Assembly (NCBI GenBank): GCA_027405735.1
Contig: JAPEHQ010000021.1
Coordinates: 310,001-374,000, forward strand
DNA: 64,000 nt
Origin: Mucor racemosus
Taxonomy: Eukaryota > Mucoromycota > Mucoromycetes > Mucorales > Mucoraceae
Reading direction: 5' to 3'
Made by a program: the position numbers and the translations under genes
In this document: one piece after another, positions 23,415-35,023 of the stretch
Position numbering within the stretch: the first letter of the stretch is position 1
How the letters are laid out: every line of letters begins with the position of its first letter
Notes under the pieces: model-generated
The model's input: only the letters and a program-made list of their open reading frames with translations
Told to the model about the DNA's origin: nothing
The model's database searches: none

Positions 23415-24575
23415 CCATTCCTAATTGAGATATTAGTTTTTTGTATTCATAAGATAGATCCAATTGTAGGCTACTCTCTATTTTTTATTCCAACGAAAAA
23501 TATTGGCTTTCGATGGAGAAAATCAAAATAATAATTTATATTACAGCCTACAGTCTGTTCCAACTGAGCTCAAAATTTTATTTACAAAAAACGATCGAAA
23601 AGTCGTCGAAAACACAAAATTGTTTAAATGCTCATGAACTGGAAAGTAAGTCTACCTAGTGTATTAAATAGTTTTTGTACAGTTTTAAATTCTGCATCTA
23701 CCTAAATAAAAATCAAACAAATGTTTCACGTTAAATGTTGTGTAAAATACGATTGAAATTTTGGAGGTTTTTTGAAGATACGCATCACTTTTGATGAATA
23801 TGTTTCAAATATAAATAATGCATATAATGTAGAAACGTATTATCTATCGATCGAGTTATTGCTGAACCTTCTATCTGCATTTTTCATAGAAAAAACGAGA
23901 TTTTTGTGCAAATTTTTTTCAGTTTCAGAATTTGAGATGAGGGTATATAAGGGAAAAATGGATGCTAGAAATGAAGATATCTTTTTGTACACATTTTTGA
24001 GAATATCTCCACGAAAAATCAATATTTTGAAAAACTCTAAATTGGATCCGAGAGAGCTCAACGAGCTTAATGACATGAATGCAAAAAAAATGTTGTTCAA
24101 TTTAACCAATATTTTGAAACCTACTATAAAAATGTCAAAAAAAAATGAAAAAAAATAAAGGTGCTCAGAATTTTTTTATATTAACATATGTTATAGAGCA
24201 CTTCAAAACAAGTAAGTTTTATTATTAAAAAGTATTAGTATAACTTAATTTTTTCTAGAGATATGAAGCCTCAAAGTTTTCAATTCATTAGCAGTGAAAT
24301 ACGCGTAAAAAATCTGAAACAGTAGCACTGAAAAATTAATACCAACCGCAAAAAATAGGATATTTCCGAATACTTATTTTTGGATTAAAGGTGGACATCT
24401 CAGGTACATTAGCATATAATTTTATCTTGGTGTTATTTAGTGAAAAAAAAAGTTGAGGAGGGATGAAAAGTGAGACTCAGTTTTCATGAAAAAAGCAGTG
24501 AATTTTACCTGTTTTTGAGTCTTTTGTGAAATATAAGATATATTTAGGAATAGGTAACATAATGCGACCAGTTTA
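23415..24575 (+). repeat. Interspersed repeat R1, copy 3 (divergent)
   Basis: Same order of landmarks as copies 1 and 2 but with many more substitutions, so it is an older insertion. The open frame around 23772-24158 is retained but with amino-acid-changing differences (for example GG-T to ED-I in the shared segment). Confidence 0.75.
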
Positions 24576-25110
24576 TATATGTATTTAGTAATAGTGTATC
24601 CTAAAACGTGTTTAATATGAGGTTAATTATAGATTGAAACTATCCAATGCTACATATAAACAAGTTTTGTAATACTATTCTCTAGTATATATTTGGAATA
24701 TGCATTTATATTTTTTATTTTGCCCTTGATTGGAAATGTCATTGTTAAAACGCTCGTACCAAAGGAATATCTCCAAAAATTTAATAGAAATTAAACTTTG
24801 GTTGACAAAGATCACAAGGTTCATGGATCAACGAATCTTCGATGGGCATAGCTTATATACATATATGTCATGCAACCACTGTATGCTCTCATATATCAGC
24901 AAAATATAAATCTTTCCAAAATAAAAATCTTTCCAAAACAAATCATCAATTTTCTAGGAAAAACTTCTGGGAAATCCAGTACTATATTTTATCTAAATTA
25001 TGAAAGAGAGAGAAAAAAATGAGGATTATATGTGACAAAAATCGAGAGCAAGTCTGTTTTTTTTTTGGAGAAAAAGTGCAAAATGGGGATAATAATATTT
25101 ATAAAGGGAT
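24576..25110. other. Intergenic, 3' side of the Ssz1-like gene
   Basis: AT-rich, with a direct repeat of AAAATCTTTCCAAAA near 24910-24940. No gene is supported. Confidence 0.4.
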
Positions 25111-26972
25111 TTATTTCTTGGCTTCGACCTTAACAACCTTGGAACCGTTCTTTTCACGCATAATCAAAGTCAAGTTGGATTGAGCATCAACAGTAACTTG
25201 GACCTCAATCTTGCTGGCCTTGGGCTTGGAAGCATTCTCAAGAGGAAGACAAGCTTCGACTAATTGAGCAGCAGGCTTGTTGAAGACTTTGGTAATAACC
25301 TCAGGCTCTTCCTCATAAGGCTCTTCATCATCTTCAAGTTGGACAGGCTCAGCCTTAACCTCAACCTTCTCAACAATGTGATCACCTTCAAACAAAGCAA
25401 TGTAAGCATGAGTTTGGTTGGCTTCAGAGTTGGAGAACTCAAAGACACGACGGGTAGGGAGAGCAGTACCACGGGGAATGACAGTAACGAATTCACCCTT
25501 AGCATTGATGACACCAACAGCCTTGGTGGTGTTGGGAGCCAAAGTAACAACGGGATGAATGGCAGCATCAATATCTTCCTTCTCGAAACCAGAGACCAAA
25601 GAACCTTGGATGGCACAACCACGGGCAACAACCTCATCAGCTTCAAGTTCGGTCAAAACCTTGGTGTGTTCACTACCAAAGACTTCACGGATCTTCAAGG
25701 CAAACTTGGGGATACGAGCAGAACCACCAGCAAGGAGAACTTCATCAATTTCAGAAGCATCCAAGTTGGTCTTTTCCAAAACCTCACCAATGACAGATTG
25801 AAGTTGAGTGAAAACGTTCTTGGACAACATCTCGAAACGCATACGGTTAACATTGCTGTGGAAATCAACACCTTCAGCCAAAGATTCAACGAAACAAGGA
25901 GCAGAGTTACCGCTAGACAACATCTTCTTGGTAACTTCGACGGCATTACGGAGCTTGGCCAAAGCCTTCTTGTTGGAAGAGATATCAACCTTGGATTTCT
26001 TTTGGAATTCAGCAACGAAATGCTTGATCAAGTTATCATCGAAAGAAGCACCACCAATCTTGGTATCGTGAGCAGTGGCCAAAACAGTGTACATACCGGA
26101 ACGGACAGCCAAGACAGTAACATCGAAAGAGTGTCCACCCAAATCACAAACGACAACAGTCTTATCTTGAGGATCCTTGTTAGAGGCATCTTGACCAACA
26201 CCATAAGCAAGGGCAGCAGCAGCAGACTCGTGAACGAGTTGAACAACCTTAATACCGGCAGTTTCAGCAGCAGCAACTAATTCCTCACGTTGCTTTTCGG
26301 TAAAGTAAGAAGGAACGGCCATGACAGCACCGTTAATGGCAGTACCCAAGAAACCTTCAGCAGACTCGCGAATATGACGCAAGAACTTGGCAGTAACTTC
26401 TTGAGCAGTGAAAACAGACTTACCAGCAGGCAATTCAATTTCATAAGCGGGAACACCGTTCTTGTCAACGACAGGAGCAGCAGAACCGGTCAAGTTCAAA
26501 GCATCAGCAGAGCTATAATAACCACACAATGGATTAGATTTCCATGCATAAAACACTAATAATCAAATTTTACCTCTTTCCGAGATTGGCACGGAAGTTA
26601 GCAATGGTGTGGTTAGGATGACGGGCAATATCAGACTTGGCTTGAGAACCAATAACCTATTTAATTATCATGACAACGAATTAGTAAAATTGCGAAATTT
26701 GATCAAGCAGATAAAAAATTCGGATCTGCAAAAAATAAAAACTAACCTCTTCATCACCATGGAAAGCAAGAGCAGAGGCGATCTGTCTATCACCTTCCTC
26801 GTTGGCGAGACAATCAGCGCGACCTTCCTATAAAAATGAGTGAAAATGTCAATACATTTCATTCAATATTTCTCGGTTTAGTTTCTAAATTGATATTTAC
26901 CTTGTTAAGGTAGGCAATAGAAGTATAGGCGGTACCAAAGTTAATACCGATGATAGTGTTAGATTCGCTCAT
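25111..26972 (-). CDS. SSZ1: Ssz1/HSPA14-type atypical Hsp70 of the ribosome-associated complex, 4 exons
   Basis: Exons 26901-26972, 26747-26827, 26574-26656 and 25111-26512 join to 545 aa (yeast Ssz1 has 538). The N-terminus IIGINFGTAYTSIAYLNK is the Hsp70 phosphate-1 region in its Ssz1 form. VVVCDLGGHSFDVTVLAVRSG, HDTKIGGASFDDNLIKHF and VLLAGGSARIPK are the other ATPase-fold motifs. The substrate-binding part is shortened and ends without the helical lid or EEVD, as in Ssz1. Ssz1 forms RAC with the J-protein zuotin and stimulates Ssb on nascent chains at the ribosome. Codon use looks strongly biased (many AAG, TTG, GTC, ACC), fitting high expression. Introns are 61-90 nt, all in the 5' part. 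Confidence 0.9.
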
Positions 26973-27647
26973 ACTGTAATAAGGAAGGGGTTAATGTATA
27001 CACAAGATAAAGGGAAGACTAAAAAAAAAAATTGAGAAAAAAACTTTTGATGGAAAATATCAGTTTTTGCCTACATTCAATTGGTTAAAGAATATGTTTA
27101 GAAAGTATTTCCAGTCACGAGAAAGAGTGCCTTGAAAGGTTTAGAATTCATATGTCCAATGGAAATAGCATGAATTGGGGCAAATCTCGGCTCGGATCAC
27201 TTTTTTAATTGTATTTAGAAGCATTTCACAATTATGAATGTAAGCTTTTCCATTTACTTTTAGCTGATATCCCGCACGCCAAGGTACAAATGCTGCCTAA
27301 GCATTGATATACTGCAAATAAAGATCCCGCAGTAAGTATATATTCAGTTTATGTAACATCGTGTGATGATATACAATTTGCTAATACGATTTATTTAACA
27401 CAAAAAAATTGATTTCGATTCTGAATACCAAAAAAAAAAAATATACCCCTAACAAAACTCAAATTTTCAACAGCAGATATTACAAATAAAAAATACCAGA
27501 CAAAAGAGAAACATCTAGTCATGATTTTAATATATATGATAGCATAATAAATTATGCTTTCTTTGGGTAGTAAAAATACTTTATGCATTAACTTTAAGCA
27601 AGTTTTATACATTTTTCGTACCTAGTTCGTACCAGTTGCAACTCCGC
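26973..27647. promoter_or_regulatory. Divergent promoter region, Ssz1-like gene / metallopeptidase
   Basis: 675 bp between two divergent start codons, with A- and T-tracts. No gene or defined factor site is seen. Confidence 0.4.
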
Positions 27648-29814
27648 ATGGAAGTTGCACAAATTGTTGGAAATTTGAATAATGCACATGTTTCCTTTTA
27701 TTCCCCAACAATGATGAATTATCAAGCACCACCTATTCCATCAAGACCTTTCTCTAGCAACATTCAAATCAGTAATGTAAAAGAAGGCGAAACTGTATAT
27801 CAGGTATAAATAGATACAATTGATAATTCTGTACATTCATTTATCCGTCCTATAGCGATTTCTACTCGTTAACGGTCGTGCCGGTCCTCGCAATAGTTCT
27901 TTTGATAAACCAGTATATGTTATATGCAATGACTTTCCTCAGACAGAATGGCCATGCATTAACTCTTATTTTAAAGCCATGGTTCATCTAGTTCCTGGAC
28001 CAAATACCATCACATTTGCCTTTCCTCAAGATAATGAAACTCTTCACTTTCACGTCAACTATCTGCCCTTATTACAAAACCCACCTTTATCACTAGTTAT
28101 ATTCATTGGCTCTGATTCTGATGCCACATTTGATGTTCCACCTGAGAAAAGAGGTCAAAATACATTGGATATTGCTATTGAAAAACTTCGTACAGCCGGT
28201 TATATGTGGCAAGCCTTTTGTGCTGAGCAACTGCATCGTAACGGAATGGGCAGACGTACATTCCGTCTTGAAGAAAGTTGGTTGCCTGACACCATTAGTT
28301 GTCAAGATAAAGGTGTTATGAGAAATACAGCAAAGGTTCATGTTATTCGCTCCAAATATAGTGTTGCTGAAATTCGTGATGTTCGTCGTGCTCAACAAAG
28401 CGAGGATGAAGATGAAAGTTTTGAAAGCTTATTTGGTTTATTTTTAAATGATTTGCATGACAGTCCTTTATTTGATATGCCATGTCAAGTTGCAGGATTA
28501 ATTTTGGACTCACATTGGGATGTCAATAAGCAATTAACTGTTGGGCATGCAGCTTTGGGTGGTGGTGCTGGAGATACTAAATTGGGTATTTTTGGCTCTC
28601 ATTTATTGCATGCATGGCCCACTTGTATTGAAGATATCGTTCCTGCATTTACAAACAATACAAAAACTGACACTCGATATGTAGCTAATGATGCTAATGA
28701 GAGTGGTAATTGGTGGAGAGCTGCTAATATTGGTATGGGCGCAATGGTAAGTTTAGAATATTGTGCTTTTACTTGAATGAAATGTTTATTTTGTAAATTT
28801 AGATGCATGAAGTTGGGCATTCATATACACTTAGCCATACACCAACAGGTAAAAATCATTCTCAAAATAATTTAATAAGAATTATTGTTCATGTAATTAT
28901 CTACAGGTGTCATGAGTCGAGGTTACAATAATTGGAACCGTACATTCGTTGCCAAAGAACCAGGGTTTGCACCTATTCCACCCGAGGACGAAGCAGGATC
29001 TCATTGGCATAGATTAGATATTATGCGTTTACGTTTTCACCCAGCATTTAGGATTCCCCAAGATGGACCAATTGGTACCAGAAATCCCTCGCAACCCAGT
29101 TACATTGCACTTGAAGGAGGTCAATTCCAAGTTATTGCACCTGCAGGTATTTCTTTACTTGAAATGAATGTTGGAGATCATTACCGTACGCATTTTGAGT
29201 TTTTACAAGAGCAACCTAAATCGGTTACATTTAATATAAAAGACATTTGTGATAGATGCAAATGCAATGCTAGTGAAAAGATTTCCTTGCATGCTGTTTG
29301 TGTAAATCAAGAAAGTAAAGACATTGATAACTTGAACGCCTTTTTGAATTCGCATGGCGGCGTCCGTTTACCCGGAATAGATGGAGTTGTGCTCAAGAGT
29401 GACATATTCGGTAACGGTTCCGACCAAGGTATGACTAAATCTGCTGCTGTCTTTTACCAAAACAATCGACCCAAACAATTAAAATGCATTTTGGTTAACC
29501 ATGGCGCCTTTTTGGATGGGTTTAAATTGATTTACGAAGATGGGAGTCAAGATCAAATCGGAAAAACAGGTGGAGGTCGTACACAATTTGATGTAGCAAG
29601 GGGAGAGCGCATTCAAAGCTTAATTGTTAGGAGTGGAGCATGGATTGATGGAGTGCAATTTAAACTATCCAGTGGCAGATTGAGCCCTTGGTTTGGTGGC
29701 AATGGAGGCGGTTTAAATCAAGTTAATGCACCTCTAGGATATGAAATTGTTGGTATATTTGGCTCAGCCAGGGATTGGATGGAGCAGATTGGCATATTTT
29801 ATCGTCGCAGTTGA
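27648..29814 (+). CDS. Zinc metallopeptidase (YIL108W-like) with C-terminal jacalin-like domain, 4 exons
   Basis: Exons 27648-27803, 27856-28746, 28803-28848 and 28907-29814 join to 666 aa. The HExxH motif reads HEVGH at residues 351-355 and sits exactly on the 46-nt exon 3, followed by SYTLSHTPTGVMSRGYNNWNR. The N-terminal portion (VNGRAGPRNSSFDKP, LVPGPNTITFAFP, WQAFCAEQLHRNGMGRRTFRLE) and the catalytic core match the putative metallopeptidase family of budding yeast YIL108W. The last ~145 residues form a jacalin-like beta-prism (LPGIDGVVLKSD, GGGRTQFDVARGERIQSLIVRSGAWIDGVQF). No signal peptide is visible, so a cytosolic protein is likely. Substrate and physiological role are not known to me. 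Confidence 0.87.
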
Positions 29815-29964
29815 AGTTTCAGATTTTAGAATATGGAGAAAAACTGGAAGCTCCACCCGTCTTTGTTTCTAAGAAAAAAAAAAATTGAACTATAAAATAA
29901 ACAACTTTATTTTAAACTAATTTACGGTTTTCTTTCTTACCTTGAACAATTTTAAAAAATTATA

Positions 29965-30640
29965 ATGAAACTTATTTATGGATATGAAATGAGTAAGTTT
30001 ATCAAGCAATCATATATTCAATACAATTATTAACAGCTTGTTAAAAGACGCATCTGCTGGCCAAGTTGGTCATGTTATTTGCCCGCCTCTTTTATCTACA
30101 AAAATCACTTTGTCCAGTGGAGGAAATACTAATCGCTGGGTATTCTATGGAACCCGTAAAGAAATTTTGGATTGGATGAGAGAACATGGTGAAATCACAC
30201 TTGAAAATTCCATCTTTGTTGGTGGAAAGACTTGCAATAACAATGTGCATACCGAAATTGTTATCGACGTACAGTATGTTTATGATCAAGAGCAATCTTA
30301 TGCTGATTATATCAAGTCTTATTTTGTCGATATTTATGATGCTGAGAGAGTAAAGGTTGAAATTAGACCACGTGTTGATTCGAAGGATAGTCTTATTCCT
30401 TCTTTGAGTCGAACTATTGTTGCAAGCGGTACAAGATTAGATGATTTAGTCGATGATTTACAAACTGAATGGTTTAAACCAGGGCAATCTTATGCTCAAC
30501 AAACTGTACATCTATTCAATGATACTCCTACACCTAATCACATTCTTGGTGCCAAACCACCTACTTCTATTCAAGTCCCAACAGATGCTCAACAACCAGC
30601 TGCTGTAGAAACAGATTTAGCCACTGCCACTGCCCATTAA
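29965..30640 (+). CDS. Unrecognised ~206-aa protein, 2 exons (5' end tentative)
   Basis: The main exon (30048-30640) encodes a well-behaved protein starting around ASAGQVGHVICPPLLSTKI and ending with an Ala/Thr tail; it is followed by a T-rich terminator-like tract. A 28-nt first exon from the ATG at 29965 (MKLIYGYEM), with donor GA/GTAAG and acceptor TAAAAG at 30047, keeps the frame. The more obvious acceptor CAG at 30036 would create an immediate stop. I recognise no domain; there is no membrane segment or signal peptide. It lies 150 bp downstream of the metallopeptidase on the same strand. The reading frame is likely real, the exact start is not certain. Confidence 0.6.
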
Positions 30641-32542
30641 GTCATTATTCATAATACCTTTTTTTTTTTTATCTTGTAAATTATATTAATACTCTATAAA
30701 TAAACATCTCTGTACTCTTTTTCTATATTTGTTGTTATATATTGCATGCTTCTTATCTGTTTGAATGCATTTGGGAGATTGCATATTCCGAAGAAAAAGT
30801 CATGGTTAGAACAATAAGTTTGCTAAGCATGTTTCCTCGCAGCCAATCGCATAATTTACTCGTTTAATAGTGTCATCGGAAGAAGTAGTTCTTTCAATAG
30901 CGACGAACATAAAAATATGAATTTTACAAATAAAATGAGCAAGCATTATTATGCCATCTTTTATTCTTTATGACACAAGAATTCATGAATGGATACACGC
31001 CATTTTTACCAATTTTTTTTAACTTTTAGAATACTAAACATTGGATGTTTTATGTTTACGGGAAATTACAGACATTGTATTACTAGCCGAAAATAGGCAT
31101 TTTAATAGAAAATAAAGTAAAATTTCAACATTTTTCACTACTTGCTGGTCCAATGAAAGATGTGAAATATATAGATACAGTTACATTATACAATATATAG
31201 CTTCAATTACGCAAAAAACTCATGAAACTATCAGAAAATTGCTATTTTTAAAGGATTTTTTTATGCACTTTTTGCACTAATTTGAAGCTCAAATTTAGTC
31301 AAAATTATTTCTTGGATCAAATACCTTCTTGCTATATTTTTCTCTCGTATTTTTTGGGTCATAAAAAACATGATCGAAATTGAGCTCAAAACCCTTACAG
31401 ACATAGGCAAAAATTGGTAAAAATCATTAAATCGACATTTTGATCCTGAAAATGAGGTTTTTTACTATGCCTTTCCTAAGCTCAAAATAACAGAAATTTT
31501 CCACAGCTTTATATAAAAGCTTTTATTTGGCTTTTAATTATTCTTAAATTAGACTTTTGTGGGAAAAGCTGTTATTTTTATTTTTTAAATTTGCCCAATA
31601 TTTTTGGTGTAAAAAATTTAAGTAATTACTATCATTCGATGCAGTATTAAAAGCTTTAGTTAAAATTATTAATAAGCCATGTATAATTATATAATAGATT
31701 TTGGAGAAAAATGCAAAAAAGAGACAAAATTTTTCAAAAATGTCATTTTGATCATCTGGAGATCAGAACGATTGCGGCGTTTGAATCCTGTTCTACTGCA
31801 AAATCATGGTTCTATAGTTTGAAACAACTCTTATAAAACTACATTAACGTCCACTTGATTAGGCAAAAAAAAATAAAAGGGTTGGCTATAGATGCTACGA
31901 GTTAATATTATAAACTTAAATACAAAAGAAAATTGCTTTTAAAGTAAAATAAAACTTTTTAAACTTATTATAGATGGTGTGCTGAGAATAGAAATATTGT
32001 CGGTTTTTGTGAAGGCAACCCTCTTTTTCAAGTATTTCTCATTCCTGTCAGCTCTACAGATCCTTGCCAAATCTACCGTCAATATGCTATGCAATGAAGC
32101 TATTTTTCTAGAGCTAATTGAGTTATGAGCTTGTATTTGTATGATTAGTTTCTATCAATCTATAAATGATACTTATTTGTGTACATGTTTTCACAAGTTG
32201 AGCTTAGTTTTCACCAGCGTAACAATGATGTAACGTTTGCTGAACAGAGTCTGGCTGCATTTGTCACAAATTTAATTATACAAAGCAAAAAAAATTAAAA
32301 AAGCATGCACCAGTGTATGAATTTGGGAGAATCAAGAAGAACATGTATCACATGTCGAATAATGAATGCATTCAAATGTATGCCCTATAGTTGGGTCAAG
32401 GACGGTCCTTTCTGTGCAACACCCCACACCCCCTTCCTTCGTTCATAGATTTCACGTGCAAACAATGAAACAATCCAAATAGTACTTTTTGGATTCTTTT
32501 TTTTATTTTTTATCTTTCATCAAAACTACATTATAAAGCAAC
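30641..32542. other. 1.9-kb intergenic region with R3 repeat fragment at about 31270-31470
   Basis: Segment 31270-31470 (TTAGTCAAAATTATTTCTTGG ... CCCTTACAGACATAGGCAAAA) corresponds to 8530-8690. The remainder is AT-rich with no coding frame, RNA gene or LTR that I can support. Confidence 0.45.
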
Positions 32543-34237
32543 ATGGATATTTATCACAAAAGACACATTGAAAACAATCAGTTGTATAGAGAACATGAAC
32601 GTGCTATTGATAGCATACATAATGCTGTGCAAAGAGAAATTCCACATTTGATCCATGAATTTGGTTTATCGACACAAGAAATGAATGCATTGAATGATTT
32701 TATAGATGATAAAGGTGATATAATATAATGCATGTCTACAAAGTAATATTCTAAATATGTTCTATAGCTACACTATTTCGATTTCTACGCAAAAATAGCT
32801 TCTCTTTGCCAACGGCTCTATCATTATTATTGGATACAATCCGTTGGAGAATCATTGCAGATATTGATAATATCAGAATTCCATCAGTTGCAGATGATTT
32901 TTTGGCCGAGCCATTAGTTTATTTTCATAAATCAGATAAAATCGATCGCCCCATCTTAATAGTCAATTTAGCACATTTACCAAAAGCACCAGCTGGTACT
33001 GATGTTAGTGAATATTTGACTCCACTCGTCGTTTTTGTGCTTGAAACAGCACGTTTATTACTATGGGACACATGTCAAGAAAGAATCAAATCAAATGTTG
33101 AAAATCCAATGGTATTAGAAACACTTGTTTTGGTAGATTTTAAAGATGCCAATTCATTACCTACAGTAAGCAGTGTTGTAATTTTAAGATTCTGTATATA
33201 TTAACCTTTACGTAATAGGACATTGGCTTATTAAAGTCATTTGTTACACTATTAAGGAGATACCCGGGGATGACAGGCACTGTTAATTTGATTAACTTTG
33301 GTTGGATGTATCAAGGATTATGGCAAATGTGTAAATTAGTATTATCTAATGAAGCTAAAGCCAAAGTTAATTTTCCAAAACTAAAGGATTTAACAATATT
33401 GATTGAACAACAAGACATTGTGATTGGTATGTATATCAATGTAGAAAATAGCTTCTAAAGAAACTCATGCATAATTATACAGATCTTGGTGGCATAGATA
33501 CATATCAATGGAGCCTGAGTACAGATATTTATTATACAAAATATAGAAATGGACTTTTACCAACGCCTTCAATAAGTCGACGAAGCTCAAGCTCATCTAT
33601 TTATTACGATACACTTAATTCACCATTATTAAACATGACATCAACAGGAGAGAAATTAGCAAGACCACCGTCATCATTTAGTTTATACAATACACCATTG
33701 GCATCATTATCACCTGTAGCTAGTCATACAAATTTAGCTAGTGTAGCAAAAGCTTATTCCAACCTTTCACTACAATCTAAATTAGGGAGTGGTATGCCGC
33801 CTCGTTTCCGTACAACTATTAAACAACTGGGTGGCATGATGACCACTAGTAATAGCTCATCTTCTGAAGAAGGCGTTCCATCTTGGATTTTATCAGAGAA
33901 ATTGCAAGCTATTCAAAACACCCACAACACCCACAACAACAACAACAACAACAACAATAACAATACTCCAAGAAGATCTTCGAATTGGTTCCTGAAATTA
34001 CTCTTTAAATTTGAAACTACTACAAGATATTTTACACTTGGATTAATCAAGAAATTAATGCGATATAGAGGTACATTATATTGGGTAATTGCATGTATTT
34101 TATTGAGAAATGGAGTTCAAGAATTGTTGCAACATGTATTTTTAATAATGATGGAAATTATATTAAAGCCAACGGCAGGAAAAGCGGTTGGTATGCGTAG
34201 TTTATTAAGTCTAACAACAGGTCAAATGACATTATAA
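32543..34237 (+). CDS. CRAL-TRIO (Sec14-like) lipid-binding protein with C-terminal membrane segment, 4 exons
   Basis: Exons 32543-32714, 32768-33165, 33219-33426 and 33483-34237 join to 510 aa. Residues about 15-75 form the N-terminal helical region ending LFRFLRKNSFSLPTAL (CRAL-TRIO-N pattern). Residues about 75-270 form the lipid-binding lobe: PILIVNLAHLPKAP, LETLVLVDFKDANS, LLKSFVTLLRRYPG and DLGGIDTYQW (the variant ELGG motif). A Ser-rich linker with an Asn run (about 33935-33965) precedes a C-terminal hydrophobic segment (YWVIACILLRNGV). A Sec14-like domain with a tail anchor suggests lipid exchange at an organelle membrane. The ligand is unknown. The stop codon is 17 bp from the stop of the WWE-like gene. 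Confidence 0.82.
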
Positions 34238-34254
34238 ATGACCTGAAGATGTTG

Positions 34255-34629
34255 TTACTCTAATAAATATTTATTATTTTTATGATCCATCATTTCTGCT
34301 CTAATAATTAATATGTCTCTATCAGGTAAAGAGCCTAATAACATGGTTGGATAAAGTGTAATTGTTTCTTCAAAATGTGAATCTTTTAAACTGATATAAA
34401 TACAGTTCTGATCATATTGAATATCTGAATGAATAGAATCATCTTCTTCATCCAAATCTATAAATGATGCTATTGTCAGTGGTGGTATTGAGTCATTCTT
34501 CTTTTGATTCAATAATTGAATGATTTCTTCATGATGTCTATATGCGTATTCAAGCTTCTTTTGATTTGATCTATCAAATGGTATCCACGCGTTTGTAAAT
34601 TGATTATTTTCAAAGAGCCAGATTACCAT
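34255..34629 (-). CDS. Small WWE-like domain protein, 124 aa
   Basis: A single exon. The first ~45 residues (WLFENNQFTNAWIPFDRSNQ, KLEYAYRHHEEIIQLL) carry the Trp...Trp...Glu pattern and AW-PFD spacing of WWE domains, which bind ADP-ribose or ubiquitin-pathway partners in other proteins. The second half is acidic and beta-rich (DLDEEDDSIHSDIQYDQNCIYISL). It is tail-to-tail with the CRAL-TRIO gene, 17 bp between stop codons, so their mRNA 3' ends probably overlap. The domain call rests on pattern only. Confidence 0.55.
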   Translation of the reverse strand: MVIWLFENNQFTNAWIPFDRSNQKKLEYAYRHHEEIIQLLNQKKNDSIPPLTIASFIDLDEEDDSIHSDIQYDQNCIYISLKDSHFEETITLYPTMLLGSLPDRDILIIRAEMMDHKNNKYLLE

Positions 34630-35023
34630 GGCAACGTTTTTAAAATGGGATATTGTGTATTAAAAAAAAAAGAAAAGAAAATAGAAATGAAAAGAAACGA
34701 GTAAAAGGGATCTTATTTTCACTAGTTTATATATTTTATACATACAGACACATGTGATGTATAATACCCATAACTGTATATACATCACATATGTATACAA
34801 CACACTAAATAATAGCGTCATGATGCTTGTCAGTCAGTCAAAGACGCAAGAATAAACCGGGTGCTTCCGACTGATAGTTTTTTGTTTTTATTTCTGTCCG
34901 TGCAACCTTGAATTGATTTGTAGTGTAATCCATTTTGCCTACTACAGTATTTGATCTTTTAACTAAAAAAAAGGAGGGATTTCTTGCTTCTTTTTTATTT
35001 TCTTTTTCATATCGACCAAAACA
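34630..35023. promoter_or_regulatory. Divergent promoter region, WWE-like gene / GATA factor
   Basis: 394 bp between two start codons, with A-rich and pyrimidine-rich tracts and an imperfect repeat of ATACATCACATATGTA-type words near 34750-34800. No factor site is claimed. Confidence 0.35.

Noticed and set aside
25264..26280. 338-codon plus-strand open frame opposite the Ssz1-like gene
   Set aside because: It is the antisense shadow of a strongly codon-biased Hsp70 gene; no independent start context or recognisable domain.
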